Position numbers and translations under genes: made by a program. A stretch of DNA of 20,647 nt from a virus. The DNA lies in IMG/VR virus record IMGVR_UViG_3300037587_000199, positions 1-20,647 of that record; one strand, written 5' to 3'. Positions 1 through 8,289 of this stretch are shown here, in pieces. The notes under the pieces are model-generated. The model did no database searches and was not told the DNA's origin. It saw only the letters and a list, made by a program, of their open reading frames with translations. How positions within the stretch are numbered: position 1 is the first letter of the stretch; every line of letters begins with the position of its first letter.

Positions 1-15
1 AAGAGGATGAAGACG

Positions 16-366
16 ATGGGTGATATAAGCAAGCATTTCAATCGGTCAGAATTTGCATGTAAAGATAAATGCGGATTTGATACTGTTGATGTCGAGTTAA
101 TAACGGTTCTAGAAGATTTACGGGAGCACTTTGATAGCCCTGTACGCATCAATTCAGCATCCAGATGTAAAAAGCATAACGACAGCATTGGTGGTGCCAA
201 AAAAAGCCAGCATTTACTTTGCAGGGCCGCTGATGTGACTGTTGATAAGATATCGCCCATTGCTGTTTGGGAATATCTAAATTATAAATATATGGGTTAT
301 TACGGTGTGGGGCGTTATCAGAGTTTTACGCACATCGATACCCGCAGCAATAGCGCGAGGTGGTGA
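16..366 (+). CDS. Peptidase M15-type endolysin (D-Ala-D-Ala carboxypeptidase-like)
   Basis: Predicted zinc peptidase that cuts peptide cross-links of peptidoglycan at lysis. Numbered from the start used here (116 aa), an N-S-A-S-R segment lies at 46-50, S64-x-H66 with A71-x-D73 give two zinc ligands, and T105-H106-I-D108 gives the last histidine ligand. This is the order seen in the small phage Peptidase_M15_3 proteins, which are also about 115-120 aa. A cysteine replaces the usual glycine in the SxHLxGxAxD motif. There is no signal peptide, so export must depend on the holin that follows one base later. Start choice: an ATG at 7 abuts the GAGG at 3-6, whereas the ATG at 16 has that same GAGG at 9-nt spacing and matches the family's usual N-terminus. 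An earlier start outside the window cannot be excluded. Confidence 0.88.
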   Translation: MGDISKHFNRSEFACKDKCGFDTVDVELITVLEDLREHFDSPVRINSASRCKKHNDSIGGAKKSQHLLCRAADVTVDKISPIAVWEYLNYKYMGYYGVGRYQSFTHIDTRSNSARW

Positions 367-367
367 T

Positions 368-853
368 ATGAGTTGGAAAGACACTTTAGCAGCAATAGCG
401 CCGACATTAGCCACGGCTATCGGTGGGCCATTTGCCGGTGCCGCGACAAAGTTTTTAACCGGCAAGTTCCTTGGTGATGGCTCAACTGAAAACGATTTAC
501 AGTTATTCGTTGAGCAAGCAAGCCCCGAGCAATTAGCCGAAATTAAAAACGCTGATAATGAATTTAAGCTCAAGATGGAAAAAATGGGCGTTGATGTCTT
601 TGCTCTTGAAGTTGCAGATAAACAAAACGCAAGGACAGAGAATAAACATAGCCGCATGCCCGCTGTGATAAGCGTGGGCCTTACTATATTTGTAATGGCT
701 ATCGTTTATGCCCTTTTCTATTCAGAGCCACCACAAGGCGCGAGAGAGGTTTTGTTTATGCTTCTTGGTGTGGTGGTTAAAGAGTGGTCAAACAGCCTAC
801 ATTTTTGGTTCGGCACAACCAGAAGCAGCGCAAACAAGGATATGCGGAAATAA
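368..853 (+). CDS. Holin, three-TM family (GTA_holin_3TM-like)
   Basis: Predicted 161-aa inner-membrane holin that would permeabilise the membrane and release the endolysin encoded just upstream. Hydrophobic segments lie at about residues 8-30 (Ala/Gly-rich, more amphipathic), 98-118 (strong TM) and 127-140. A charged region of about 60 residues separates the first two. The C-terminal part V-K-E-W-S-N-S-L-H-F-W-F-G is characteristic of the 'holin of 3TMs' family known from gene transfer agents and many proteobacterial phages. The ATG at 368 was chosen because GAGGTG at 357-362 sits 5 nt upstream and the endolysin stop ends at 366. A longer frame from 305 would overlap the endolysin and adds no family-like sequence. 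Function rests on family resemblance plus cassette position. Confidence 0.82.
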   Translation: MSWKDTLAAIAPTLATAIGGPFAGAATKFLTGKFLGDGSTENDLQLFVEQASPEQLAEIKNADNEFKLKMEKMGVDVFALEVADKQNARTENKHSRMPAVISVGLTIFVMAIVYALFYSEPPQGAREVLFMLLGVVVKEWSNSLHFWFGTTRSSANKDMRK

Positions 854-960
854 TGCCAAACATACAAGGTGCAATCACGCTAATCGGATTCGTTGCATTA
901 GCGTGTTATCTGGTTTATATGCACAATAACAGCCCCTTTCGGGGCTTGTTTCTACCCTAG
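853..960 (+). CDS. 35-aa single-pass membrane peptide of the lysis cassette
   Basis: Small frame starting with a TAATG junction on the holin stop, so translation is probably coupled. The peptide has one hydrophobic segment (about residues 7-23) and a short polar tail with H-N-N and one arginine. The cysteine at residue 18 follows A-L-A, which is not a canonical lipobox, so a spanin-type lipoprotein is not supported. Its last ten codons run through a rho-independent terminator hairpin (931-946). Its stop overlaps the end of the convergent tailspike gene by 9 bp. It may be a small lysis accessory or membrane peptide, or an untranslated run to the terminator. The TAATG coupling and hydrophobic pattern favour a real gene, but no homologue is recognised. 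Confidence 0.45.
   Translation: MPNIQGAITLIGFVALACYLVYMHNNSPFRGLFLP
931..953 (+). terminator. Rho-independent terminator of the lysis cassette
   Basis: Perfect 6-bp stem AGCCCC (931-936) / GGGGCT (941-946) with a TTTC loop, followed by TGTTTCT. It ends plus-strand lysis transcription, at the boundary with the convergent minus-strand tailspike gene. Read on the minus strand the same hairpin has a GNRA-type GAAA loop but no U-tract. Termination of the minus-strand operon here is therefore possible but weaker. Confidence 0.72.
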
Positions 961-3309
961 ACCCCCACTGTAATTGAAACCATCATTTTGCACTTCAACA
1001 AATAACGAGTTATTGCTATTATTTGCAGCCACATCAGTTGGAACCAGATCAGTTAAAAAAACATCTACAGTTTCAGTGCCTATCGTCCATGTCGCTCGGA
1101 GTTTTCGGTTTAGCTGGTAAGACTCGTTAAGAATCTGAACGGTTCTTGCTGTGCCACTTCCCGAAACTAAAAACGTTGTTTTACACGCTCTCTGGCTTGC
1201 TGCGGATGCCGATCCGCTGTTCCTCTCTGAGTATGTAACATCCAAGATCATGTTGTCAGAGTTTGTGTTAGTTCCGACAAGCGAAACGATCGCAACCCCA
1301 GATGACACCGCAAACGAGTCTCTGAACATCCGTCGGTGCTTTCCTGTGTCACCGTATAGAGTTTGCTGCTTCTGTCCTGTTCTTGCGGTTTGTATTAGTT
1401 TTTCGTTATCAATTAAAACGCCTTGCGAGTCGCGGCAGCCATGAAGTGATATCACCGCAGTCCCAATAGGCTCATAATCAGGGCCAACGTTTAATTCGCT
1501 GGTGACGCCATAACAATCAACTTGTGCGCTTGATGACTTAATGCCGCCTGCTGCGCTGAACTTTACAATACCATTTGATATTTTCACTCGGCTAGCACTA
1601 TCAGATACGTTAATTCCGTTTCTGCCAGATCCGCTAACGTGAAAATTACTTACTGTTAACTGATCTGTTGCGCCAACAATGTTAATTCCAAAGCTATTGC
1701 CGCCGATACCGCCAGACCATCCAGCGTTAATGGCCGTCAAGCCTACAGCATAACCACGCCCCGCTGGCGTGTTAGCGTGACCAAAGTTAATGCCCACTTG
1801 GAAGCTGTTGTGATAGCTGTGCAAGCTGTCCATCCCTGAAAGCTCAGAGTCATTACTAAACGATGATGCCCGACAAAATGCGGCGTAACCATCAGCTATT
1901 AAATTCATCTGGCCCTTAGCGCCTGAAATCCTAACAGATGTAAACCCTAAATCCCCGACAATATCACGCTCAACTAATGCCCATCTTCCCCCGTCTGTGT
2001 AATCCTCAAGTCCTAAATTAATACTGCCAGCCACTAAAGACTCATAGATTAAATCAGGTTGCTGCTCAACCCCACCGAAAAAGTGATCAGCCTGAACTAA
2101 TACGGTATCATCTATTGCAACGGTAACAGTCCCGGCACGCGATCCGAATGTGACCGGCACGTAATAAGTTTCTGTTGTTTCGGGCCCGTTTATCGCCCTA
2201 AAGTTTGTAACGCTCGTTCCTTCATTCCAGCGGGGGCTAATGCCCTCTTGAGCCCAATCTATTAAATTAAAACTATGAATGTGATTACTCCGGCCACCCA
2301 TAAACGTTACCATGCCGATAGTTGGGAATAAAAATGATTGCTCACCATATGGTACGCCGTTATCAAATGGCCCCAATGGGTGATTAGATGGTGCGATTTC
2401 AGGAGCGTAATTTTTGCCCCACTTGCCGCCGAACATATCAAAGTTTGAACAATCACCCAAGAATAAAGCGAAAACATGGGAGATATTACCTGATTGATTT
2501 GTCCGGTTGCCGTCTAGTTCTCCATTGGTGACATCAATTGTTACGTTGTCATTCCCGTTTGTGACATCGGCGTTAATTAAAACACTGGCCCAATCAGGTG
2601 AGCTATCAGGCATTTTTAATGTGCCAGTGACCGTGATCAGAGTATTATCTTTAACTGCAACATTACGAGCTTTAATTATCGTAGCGTCAGGGATGAAGCA
2701 TTTATTAACGTGCGCTATAGCTGCGTTACAAATTGATCCGTTGTCTGCGGTTGCTGGTAATGCGCCATATTTAAGGACGTTCCCGTCAGTGTCACGCATC
2801 TCAAACGATAACGATAGCGTATTATGAGCAACTATAAATGTGCCGTTTGCGGTTCCTGTGCCTGCGATTATGTCAGCAATCGCGCCGCCGCCAAATCCTG
2901 TGCTGCGCTCTGCTGTGGTTACTACATCACCAGCCTGTGCCGATGTGTCAGCCTGCCAGATGGCTAGCGTTGCGGGGTTTAGGCGGTCTATTAAAGCGTT
3001 GGGATCTGTTGCTTCAACATCGATGGCAAATCTTAAGGCGTTCGACGTGTCGTTTGCATCAGCCTCGGCTTCGGTTGGAAATGCCCATAAATCATACGCG
3101 CCGTTAATATAAGGTGTTATTAATGCGCCACCTGAAGTTTTAGGGAACCCGTCCTTATCAAGCTCAAACTTGGCAACAGTAGTTCCGCCGGTCTCGTCGG
3201 TTGCCATTAGTTTCGGCGTTGTGGTTGCGCCTGGCTCGTAAGCTTTTAGCCAGTAGTTTTTAAAATCTCGATAATTAGGTATCGTTAGCGCTATTGGTGC
3301 AAATGCCAT
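952..3309 (-). CDS. Tailspike / tail fibre with right-handed beta-helix
   Basis: Predicted 785-aa receptor-binding tail protein and last gene of the structural operon, the place of P22 gene 9. Residues 1 to about 95 form a compact domain (Y-R-D-F-K-N-Y-W near residue 13, then a T-x-K-F-E-L-D-x-D-G-F stretch) of the kind that attaches fibres and spikes to podoviral tails. From about 190 to 640 the sequence shows repeated short hydrophobic/Asn/Gly/Ser patterns typical of a pectate-lyase-like beta-helix. A linker of about 40 residues follows, then a beta-rich C-terminal domain of about 125 residues, probably for trimerisation or receptor binding. No catalytic triad can be assigned with certainty, so depolymerase activity is only possible. 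It starts in a TAATG overlap with the ejection-protein gene, and its end overlaps the convergent lysis peptide by 9 bp. Confidence 0.8.
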   Translation of the reverse strand: MAFAPIALTIPNYRDFKNYWLKAYEPGATTTPKLMATDETGGTTVAKFELDKDGFPKTSGGALITPYINGAYDLWAFPTEAEADANDTSNALRFAIDVEATDPNALIDRLNPATLAIWQADTSAQAGDVVTTAERSTGFGGGAIADIIAGTGTANGTFIVAHNTLSLSFEMRDTDGNVLKYGALPATADNGSICNAAIAHVNKCFIPDATIIKARNVAVKDNTLITVTGTLKMPDSSPDWASVLINADVTNGNDNVTIDVTNGELDGNRTNQSGNISHVFALFLGDCSNFDMFGGKWGKNYAPEIAPSNHPLGPFDNGVPYGEQSFLFPTIGMVTFMGGRSNHIHSFNLIDWAQEGISPRWNEGTSVTNFRAINGPETTETYYVPVTFGSRAGTVTVAIDDTVLVQADHFFGGVEQQPDLIYESLVAGSINLGLEDYTDGGRWALVERDIVGDLGFTSVRISGAKGQMNLIADGYAAFCRASSFSNDSELSGMDSLHSYHNSFQVGINFGHANTPAGRGYAVGLTAINAGWSGGIGGNSFGINIVGATDQLTVSNFHVSGSGRNGINVSDSASRVKISNGIVKFSAAGGIKSSSAQVDCYGVTSELNVGPDYEPIGTAVISLHGCRDSQGVLIDNEKLIQTARTGQKQQTLYGDTGKHRRMFRDSFAVSSGVAIVSLVGTNTNSDNMILDVTYSERNSGSASAASQRACKTTFLVSGSGTARTVQILNESYQLNRKLRATWTIGTETVDVFLTDLVPTDVAANNSNNSLFVEVQNDGFNYSGGLG

Positions 3310-5660
3310 TATTGTTGCTCCTGTTGTTGTCCGAATGCGTAGCCTAAAAAGCCACCAGCTAGCGCCGCCTGGTCATCTGTACCAAGTGCGTCAACCCACT
3401 GTTTATAACGCTTTGACTTCATTAATTTAGCCTCTGCCGCTAATAGTTTTTGTGAAGCTTGTGCCCCGTCAACTACGCCCTCTTTAACTGACTGCCTGAT
3501 TAGGTTTTGAAACTGTGCTGTACCCATTAAATCTGATGCGGCCTTAGCTCCGTCTGACCCTTGGCGTAAAAAGTCCGACACTGCATTAGTTGCAAATGCT
3601 GCCGTTGGGCTTCCTGTGGCGATACTTACCGCGCTTGGGATTGCTTTACCTACCATTCTGCGAATAAATCCAGTTTCAGGGTTAAACATGGCGTTAATAC
3701 GACCTGTTGGTGTTATTTGACCCAATGCCCTGCTAATACCTCTTGAAACTTCAAACAGATTTTCAATAGATTTTCTGCTATCAGTTGGTAACGCATTAAA
3801 CAAAGCTTTTTTAGTTGCCGGTGATCTGCTTATAGTCTGAAACCATTTAACAAATTGAGTCGGGTTTAATTGTTGCTGTCCGACCCCTGTACCTTTAAAA
3901 ACATCATTCATTGCAGATAAAACAACCTCGCCGCGATCTTTTTTAGGTATCGCATTCATCACTTGGTTGAATTTATCAATCTCGCCTTTTTGTAGGTTCT
4001 TTATTGCGCCAGCAACATTGACATTTAAAGCCTGGTTTAAATCTTTTCCTAACAATAACTGTAAATCATCCTCTAACTGTTTGCGCCGAACCACTAAAGC
4101 TTTAGCCCCATCTGTAACATCAGACAATCCAGCGCCGGAAGCGATAGCGTCCTGATCTCGTGTGAGTCTTGCGTATAGGGCTTTATTTAAACCTGTTTCG
4201 ACATCTTTAAACGGGCCGCTGTTTTTATTAATGGCCTGTCCTATTTCGCGCCTAATTTGGTCTATTCTGCCTAATGTCGGAAATATTGTTTCAGTGGTGC
4301 TAGTGTCCCGCCTCGCTCCGGTAGCAGGGTTTACAATAATTCTACCTTTGGTGGTCTTGGTTCTTGGGTTTAATTGTTTTAATTTAGTTACAAACTTAGG
4401 CGGTATTTTTTCCTTAGCGGCTAAATCTTGAAGGAAAGCAACCGCATTAGGCGCTTCAAATCTGTTGCCCTCTGGTAATAATTGCCTGATAGAGCCATAA
4501 ACATCATCGGCCTGAGTCGCTAAATTCTCGATTGTGTCTAATGCGTTGGCTTTGAAGTCCTGCCCTAACTGAGCCTTATCTAATACCCCGCCGTATTGCT
4601 GAATTAATTCATCAGCTTTATTTGCCGTTGCTGTTATAAATTCACGCGCCTGAACGTCGATAACACTACCCGGCACTTTCTGAAGCGCACCCGATACATC
4701 TCTAAACTGTGGGTTTTGACTTGCGAATGCCGCAATAGGCTCGGTTGTTATACCTAGCTCATCCGCTGCCCTGAAGAATTCAGGATCCGCCTTGACTATT
4801 TCCGCGACTTCTTCCGGCGTTCCAGCTCTAACCGTATCGGCAACATTTTGTAAACCTTCGTCAGTAACTCGTCCAGCCTTGGCATCTTCGATTATATTGA
4901 TAGCATCTTGCGCTCTTGCGACCCCCTGATCTGCTGCCGCTCTTGTGCGCCTTGCGCCCTGAACAAATGCCCCGCCCGGTATTAATTCCGCTGCTAATTC
5001 TGGCAATGCCGCGCCGACAGCCGCCACCGATGGCAACCCCGTTGCCTGAAAACCTCTCTCAGCCGCGACCGGGCCTAACCCTTGCTCTTGCACTGCTTGT
5101 TGTACTTGCTGCGCTCTCTGCCCTGCTTGCGCCCTTGCTGATGGGTCAAATGCCAACGCAGCCACCCCTGCCGGCGTTGCCAGTGGTGACAATTCAGCCG
5201 CCGACGCAATAGCCCCACCAACCGGCCTTATAATATTTTGCTCTAAAGCTTGCGCGGCTCCCGCGACAGTTTCTAATCCTGCTCGTCCTGCTTCCGTTTC
5301 TGGTGCAAATCTAGCCGCCACGTCTTGTTGAACAAATTTTACAGCTTCAGCCGCCTTATTGAGATCGCCGGTTCTTATTGCTTCAGCAATACCAGCCAAA
5401 CCAGACCCAACAAATCCAGCGAATCCAGCACCAACAGCGCCTAATGGCTCAAAAAAAGCATCGGATGTGGTACCTTGCTGCACCTCTTGACCGGGAGTAA
5501 CTTGTGGTTGCTCACTAACAAAGCTACCTGTCTCTAAATTTATGACTCCGCCAGCCGGTTTAGGTGGCTGCGCCTGTTGTTGACTAGGCGGCACAATCTG
5601 ACTTGCTATGTCCGGTGCGTCCTGAATTATTTTTCCATCATTTAAATCGATTACAGGCAT
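3309..5660 (-). CDS. Large ejection (DNA-transfer) protein, P22 gp16-like by position
   Basis: 783-aa protein rich in Ala, Gln and Gly, in the slot of P22 gene 16, the last of three consecutive ejection-protein genes. Such proteins are packaged in the head and leave with the DNA to help form a conduit across the cell envelope. Features: a proline/glutamine-rich N-terminus with two similar short motifs (residues 3-9 and 39-45), Gly/Ala-rich hydrophobic stretches at about 70-90 and 125-225 that could be membrane-active, a long helical middle, and a more conserved-looking C-terminal third ending in a Q-Q-Q-E-Q-Q tail. No lytic transglycosylase motif is evident. P22 gp16 is about 609 aa, so this one is longer. 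The assignment rests on gene order and composition rather than clear sequence identity. TAATG junctions occur on both sides. Confidence 0.6.
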   Translation of the reverse strand: MPVIDLNDGKIIQDAPDIASQIVPPSQQQAQPPKPAGGVINLETGSFVSEQPQVTPGQEVQQGTTSDAFFEPLGAVGAGFAGFVGSGLAGIAEAIRTGDLNKAAEAVKFVQQDVAARFAPETEAGRAGLETVAGAAQALEQNIIRPVGGAIASAAELSPLATPAGVAALAFDPSARAQAGQRAQQVQQAVQEQGLGPVAAERGFQATGLPSVAAVGAALPELAAELIPGGAFVQGARRTRAAADQGVARAQDAINIIEDAKAGRVTDEGLQNVADTVRAGTPEEVAEIVKADPEFFRAADELGITTEPIAAFASQNPQFRDVSGALQKVPGSVIDVQAREFITATANKADELIQQYGGVLDKAQLGQDFKANALDTIENLATQADDVYGSIRQLLPEGNRFEAPNAVAFLQDLAAKEKIPPKFVTKLKQLNPRTKTTKGRIIVNPATGARRDTSTTETIFPTLGRIDQIRREIGQAINKNSGPFKDVETGLNKALYARLTRDQDAIASGAGLSDVTDGAKALVVRRKQLEDDLQLLLGKDLNQALNVNVAGAIKNLQKGEIDKFNQVMNAIPKKDRGEVVLSAMNDVFKGTGVGQQQLNPTQFVKWFQTISRSPATKKALFNALPTDSRKSIENLFEVSRGISRALGQITPTGRINAMFNPETGFIRRMVGKAIPSAVSIATGSPTAAFATNAVSDFLRQGSDGAKAASDLMGTAQFQNLIRQSVKEGVVDGAQASQKLLAAEAKLMKSKRYKQWVDALGTDDQAALAGGFLGYAFGQQQEQQ

Positions 5661-6901
5661 TATTTATTAAGCCTCTTTATGGTTTCTTCAATAGTTAAAT
5701 TGTTTTGTACCGCTGTATCTTGAATATCCTGTAAAGTAAACACGCCTTTCTTTGTTTTTACTGGTTCACCAAAGTTAAAACTAAATGAATCAGGATCGCC
5801 GCCGCTCTTAACGTGATCATCAAATTGTTTAAATTCACGCTCATTAAAGAACCTTGCTCTATCTAGTGATTTGATTCGAGCTATGTTAGCCGATTGCGAT
5901 TGTCCCAATGAGCCGGATATTGATTCGGTTACGCCAAACTCAAAGTCAGTTGTAGGGCCTTTAAATTGTTGTAATTGCTCAAGAGCAAGAGTTCTTAGCG
6001 TTGCGTCAAGTGCGGCCTCGTTAGATGCGTCAACACCTGGCAGCAACCTACTTAATTGTAATTTAGCCGCGCCAGTAAAGCCCTGATTAGCCTTTTGCGC
6101 AAGAGTTAATGCCTGTCTTAATGTTCTACCTGATCTTGCTGCGCTTCTGTTTCTTTCTGACAGTTCTTTTTTAATCGCTGATGATCTTTTTACTCGTTGC
6201 GTTATAACTGCTTTTCTCTCAGTCTCAGTGACCGCTATTTCGGATATTTTTAATCTTTCTTTTATTTCAGCTTCCCTTTTTTGTGCCGATGTTTGCTGAA
6301 CTGGCGCGCCTGGAACCTGCTGAAAACCCGCCTGGCCTGTTGCTGGATCAAATGTTGGAATGCCTAACTCGCCGGTTGCTGGGTCGACTATTGGCGCAAA
6401 CGCCTTAGTTGATGCGGTCCTTGCTCCTTTTAAAAATCCAGCCTGTTGACCCAATGTGATCGCTTGTGCTGTTCTTTGGCGCAATAGGTCAGGATTACCA
6501 CTAAGCAATTCAAGAGATTCGTCTGTTGTTTCAGTTGGTAAGTTGAGTTTTACTAACCGGGCCTTTCTTGCGATTAATTGCGATCTCGCACCGGCAAAAT
6601 CGTTAGCCTCAAGCAATGGGCTTAACTCTTGCGCGGCCTGGGCAACAGACTGTAACCGGGCCTTGTCTCTGCGGTTAAGCTGTGCTATTGGGCTTGCTGC
6701 CTCTTGTGCTACCTGTAATTGACCGGGCTGTTGAGCTTCGGCTAATCCGGTCTGTAATTCCAATAGGCGATTCCGGAAGGGCGCTTGCTCTCGTTGCTGA
6801 GTAATCTCCGCCCTACCTAATTCGTTAGCCTGATTTTTAGCAAAAAGATTAGCCAAGTCGATCGGTTGTGCGGCTAGGGATATTCTCGGATCTATGGCCA
6901 T
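5660..6901 (-). CDS. Ejection (DNA-transfer) protein, P22 gp20-like
   Basis: 413-aa, Gln/Ala-rich, largely helical protein between the gp7-like and gp16-like genes, matching P22 gp20 (471 aa) in position, size and composition. Residues 1-45 are charged and helical. Around 165-205 there are two related P-A-T-G repeats (D-P-A-T-G-E-L-G and D-P-A-T-G-Q-A-G), followed by a basic helical stretch at about 215-265. The C-terminus carries a small K-K-G-V-F-T-L-Q-D-I-Q domain. It probably leaves the virion with the DNA and helps build the trans-envelope channel. Start and stop codons are joined to both neighbours by TAATG overlaps, so the three ejection proteins are probably made in coordinated amounts. 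Function is inferred from synteny and composition. Confidence 0.6.
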   Translation of the reverse strand: MAIDPRISLAAQPIDLANLFAKNQANELGRAEITQQREQAPFRNRLLELQTGLAEAQQPGQLQVAQEAASPIAQLNRRDKARLQSVAQAAQELSPLLEANDFAGARSQLIARKARLVKLNLPTETTDESLELLSGNPDLLRQRTAQAITLGQQAGFLKGARTASTKAFAPIVDPATGELGIPTFDPATGQAGFQQVPGAPVQQTSAQKREAEIKERLKISEIAVTETERKAVITQRVKRSSAIKKELSERNRSAARSGRTLRQALTLAQKANQGFTGAAKLQLSRLLPGVDASNEAALDATLRTLALEQLQQFKGPTTDFEFGVTESISGSLGQSQSANIARIKSLDRARFFNEREFKQFDDHVKSGGDPDSFSFNFGEPVKTKKGVFTLQDIQDTAVQNNLTIEETIKRLNK

Positions 6902-7512
6902 TAACCTATACCCCCTGATAGAAATTTAAATGCGTCCTGAGCATCAGAACGAGAAGGTAATAACGACAAGATATTACCCGCCCGTTGCCCTCTCGCGTTA
7001 GCCGCTCCTACTATTCCAGCCGCTTGCGCCGCCGCGCCTCCGGTTTGAAGGTTGGCAACGTCCGCCGCTGTGCCTTGGATTATTCCGCCGCGCTCACTTG
7101 CTACACCTCGACCTAAGTTTAATAGATTTAGAATGTCTGATCGCTGATCTTGAATGAATGGCCTGGCTTGCTGAAATGTATTAGCCGTCAATTCTTCAAG
7201 CGTATCACCAGCCGACAACCTGCCCCTGGTGGCCGCTCGCCTTTCGGTGCGAACATTGGCGCTTTCTAGTGCTCGTTGGAATAGTGGGTTTTGCTGTAGA
7301 AATTGGAATTGCTGATTCGGATCGCCAAGGAACCCGGCCAAGTCAACACCACGTTGACCAATATCCTGAAACGGCTGCAACAACTCACCGGCCTGAGCAC
7401 CCGCCGCGCCGACATCTTCAGCCGCGCCAAATGCCGTTTCTCTCTGCAACTCACCGGCTTGTGTTGCCGCCCTTACTGCTGTTTTACCTGTTAGATCCCT
7501 GATGAATCCCAT
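6901..7512 (-). CDS. Ejection (DNA-transfer) protein, P22 gp7-like
   Basis: 203-aa protein in the P22 gene 7 slot (P22 gp7 is 229 aa). The middle carries the pattern usual in phage 'DNA transfer protein p7' relatives: F-Q-F-L-Q-Q-N-P-L-F-Q-R-A-L-E, a basic E-R-R-A-A-T-R-G-R-L-S-A-G segment, then T-L-E-E-L. The remainder is rich in Ala, Gly and Gln with no Cys, as expected for a small packaged, unfolding-prone protein. The ATG at 7512 has GAGGT about 8 nt upstream and lies 29 bp inside the end of the preceding gp14-like gene. Its stop overlaps the next start as TAATG. It is the most recognisable of the three ejection proteins. Confidence 0.68.
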   Translation of the reverse strand: MGFIRDLTGKTAVRAATQAGELQRETAFGAAEDVGAAGAQAGELLQPFQDIGQRGVDLAGFLGDPNQQFQFLQQNPLFQRALESANVRTERRAATRGRLSAGDTLEELTANTFQQARPFIQDQRSDILNLLNLGRGVASERGGIIQGTAADVANLQTGGAAAQAAGIVGAANARGQRAGNILSLLPSRSDAQDAFKFLSGGIG

Positions 7513-7945
7513 CGTTATACCTCAATACGTTTGTGGAGTATTTAACTCCGTTCTTGATATACCCATCATCATATTTGTCTATAATTTCAAAGTTGTTTAA
7601 CTTCGCGAAATCTAAAACATTTTGATATAAGTCGGGTATCTCTGCGTAAAGTGGTCGAGTTCCGCTAAATCTAAGGGATTGTTCGCCAAATTCTCCTGCA
7701 TAATCTTTTCTAAACCCCGGTAACACTTGCACATGGCACTTGTTACCGTCTAAATATTTATGATAAACCATTAACCCAACCGGCTCACCTTTCACGTAAC
7801 CGCAAACATATAAATACTCATCGGTTAATGGCGGTTCAAAATCCTCAAGCTTTGGATCGTTATCATCTGATATTGTATCATAAATTGACGGATTACATAA
7901 AACCGCTTTAATGTCGTCAATGTTTGTCGTTTCTTTAACTATCAA
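7484..7945 (-). CDS. GNAT-fold protein, P22 gp14-like (DUF2824-type)
   Basis: 153-aa protein in the place of P22 gene 14, just before the gp7-like gene. It begins with the K-E-T-T-N-I-D-D-I-K-A-V-L helix and has a conserved-looking core, G-E-P-V-G-L-M-V-Y-H-K-Y then H-V-Q-V-L-P-G-F-R-K. That is the beta4-beta5/helix arrangement of GNAT acetyltransferases, with an R-x-x-Y-A-x-E-F-G region where the acetyl-CoA loop would be. Phage proteins of this kind are often called DUF2824 or head-assembly protein gp14, and their enzymatic role is unproven. The start is unusual: the only possible initiator near the beginning is a TTG at 7945-7943, overlapping the preceding stop as TTGA. An in-frame TGA lies two codons upstream. 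This suggests low, translation-coupled expression. Confidence 0.65.
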   Translation of the reverse strand: MIVKETTNIDDIKAVLCNPSIYDTISDDNDPKLEDFEPPLTDEYLYVCGYVKGEPVGLMVYHKYLDGNKCHVQVLPGFRKDYAGEFGEQSLRFSGTRPLYAEIPDLYQNVLDFAKLNNFEIIDKYDDGYIKNGVKYSTNVLRYNDGIHQGSNR

Positions 7946-8286
7946 TTGTCAATTACCGTTGCTGTAATGTTTACATTAATCGAATTATTAGTGCTTGCTT
8001 TGGCCTGGATAATTCCGCCAGTAGACAATGCCTGACCAATCATCGCCGGGGCTAAATCTCTGCCTTTTTTTCTAATGTTTTCGTCTGTGATTATTTCATT
8101 TAACACTGTACTTGTGCCTGATTGGATCAATCTAACAGTAAATGTCTCACTTCCTGATGAATAATTATTAAACACAACCGCATCAATTCCTATGCCTTTC
8201 TTATTGTCTGGCACTTTGAATAAATCCTGAAACACAGTGGTTAAATCAAATGCAGAAACTATCGGTGTTAGTGGTGTTGTTGCCAT
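7942..8286 (-). CDS. Unrecognised small virion-type protein (114 aa)
   Basis: 114-aa protein between the needle block and the gp14-like gene, with AGGGG about 7 nt before its ATG. It is rich in Thr, Ser, Asn, Ile and Val with alternating hydrophobic residues, suggesting a small beta-sandwich. No signal peptide, membrane segment or catalytic motif is visible. With the preceding 278-aa gene it forms an addition to the P22-like order, because P22 gene 14 follows gene 26 directly. A structural or decoration role is inferred only from context and composition. Its stop overlaps the next gene's TTG start by four bases. Confidence 0.6.
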   Translation of the reverse strand: MATTPLTPIVSAFDLTTVFQDLFKVPDNKKGIGIDAVVFNNYSSGSETFTVRLIQSGTSTVLNEIITDENIRKKGRDLAPAMIGQALSTGGIIQAKASTNNSINVNITATVIDN

Positions 8287-8289
8287 AAT

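Noticed and set aside
305-367. Longer N-terminus for the holin starting at 305
   Set aside because: It lies wholly in the endolysin gene; the ATG at 368 has a good GAGGTG site and gives the family-like N-terminus.
277-657. 126-aa minus-strand open frame opposite the holin
   Set aside because: It is antisense to the endolysin and holin genes, which have family motifs and ribosome sites. The frame has shadow-like Ser/Ala-rich composition.
952-3309. Diversity-generating retroelement as in BPP-1, suggested by the BPP-1-like head proteins
   Set aside because: No reverse transcriptase gene and no template/variable repeat pair could be seen in the window.
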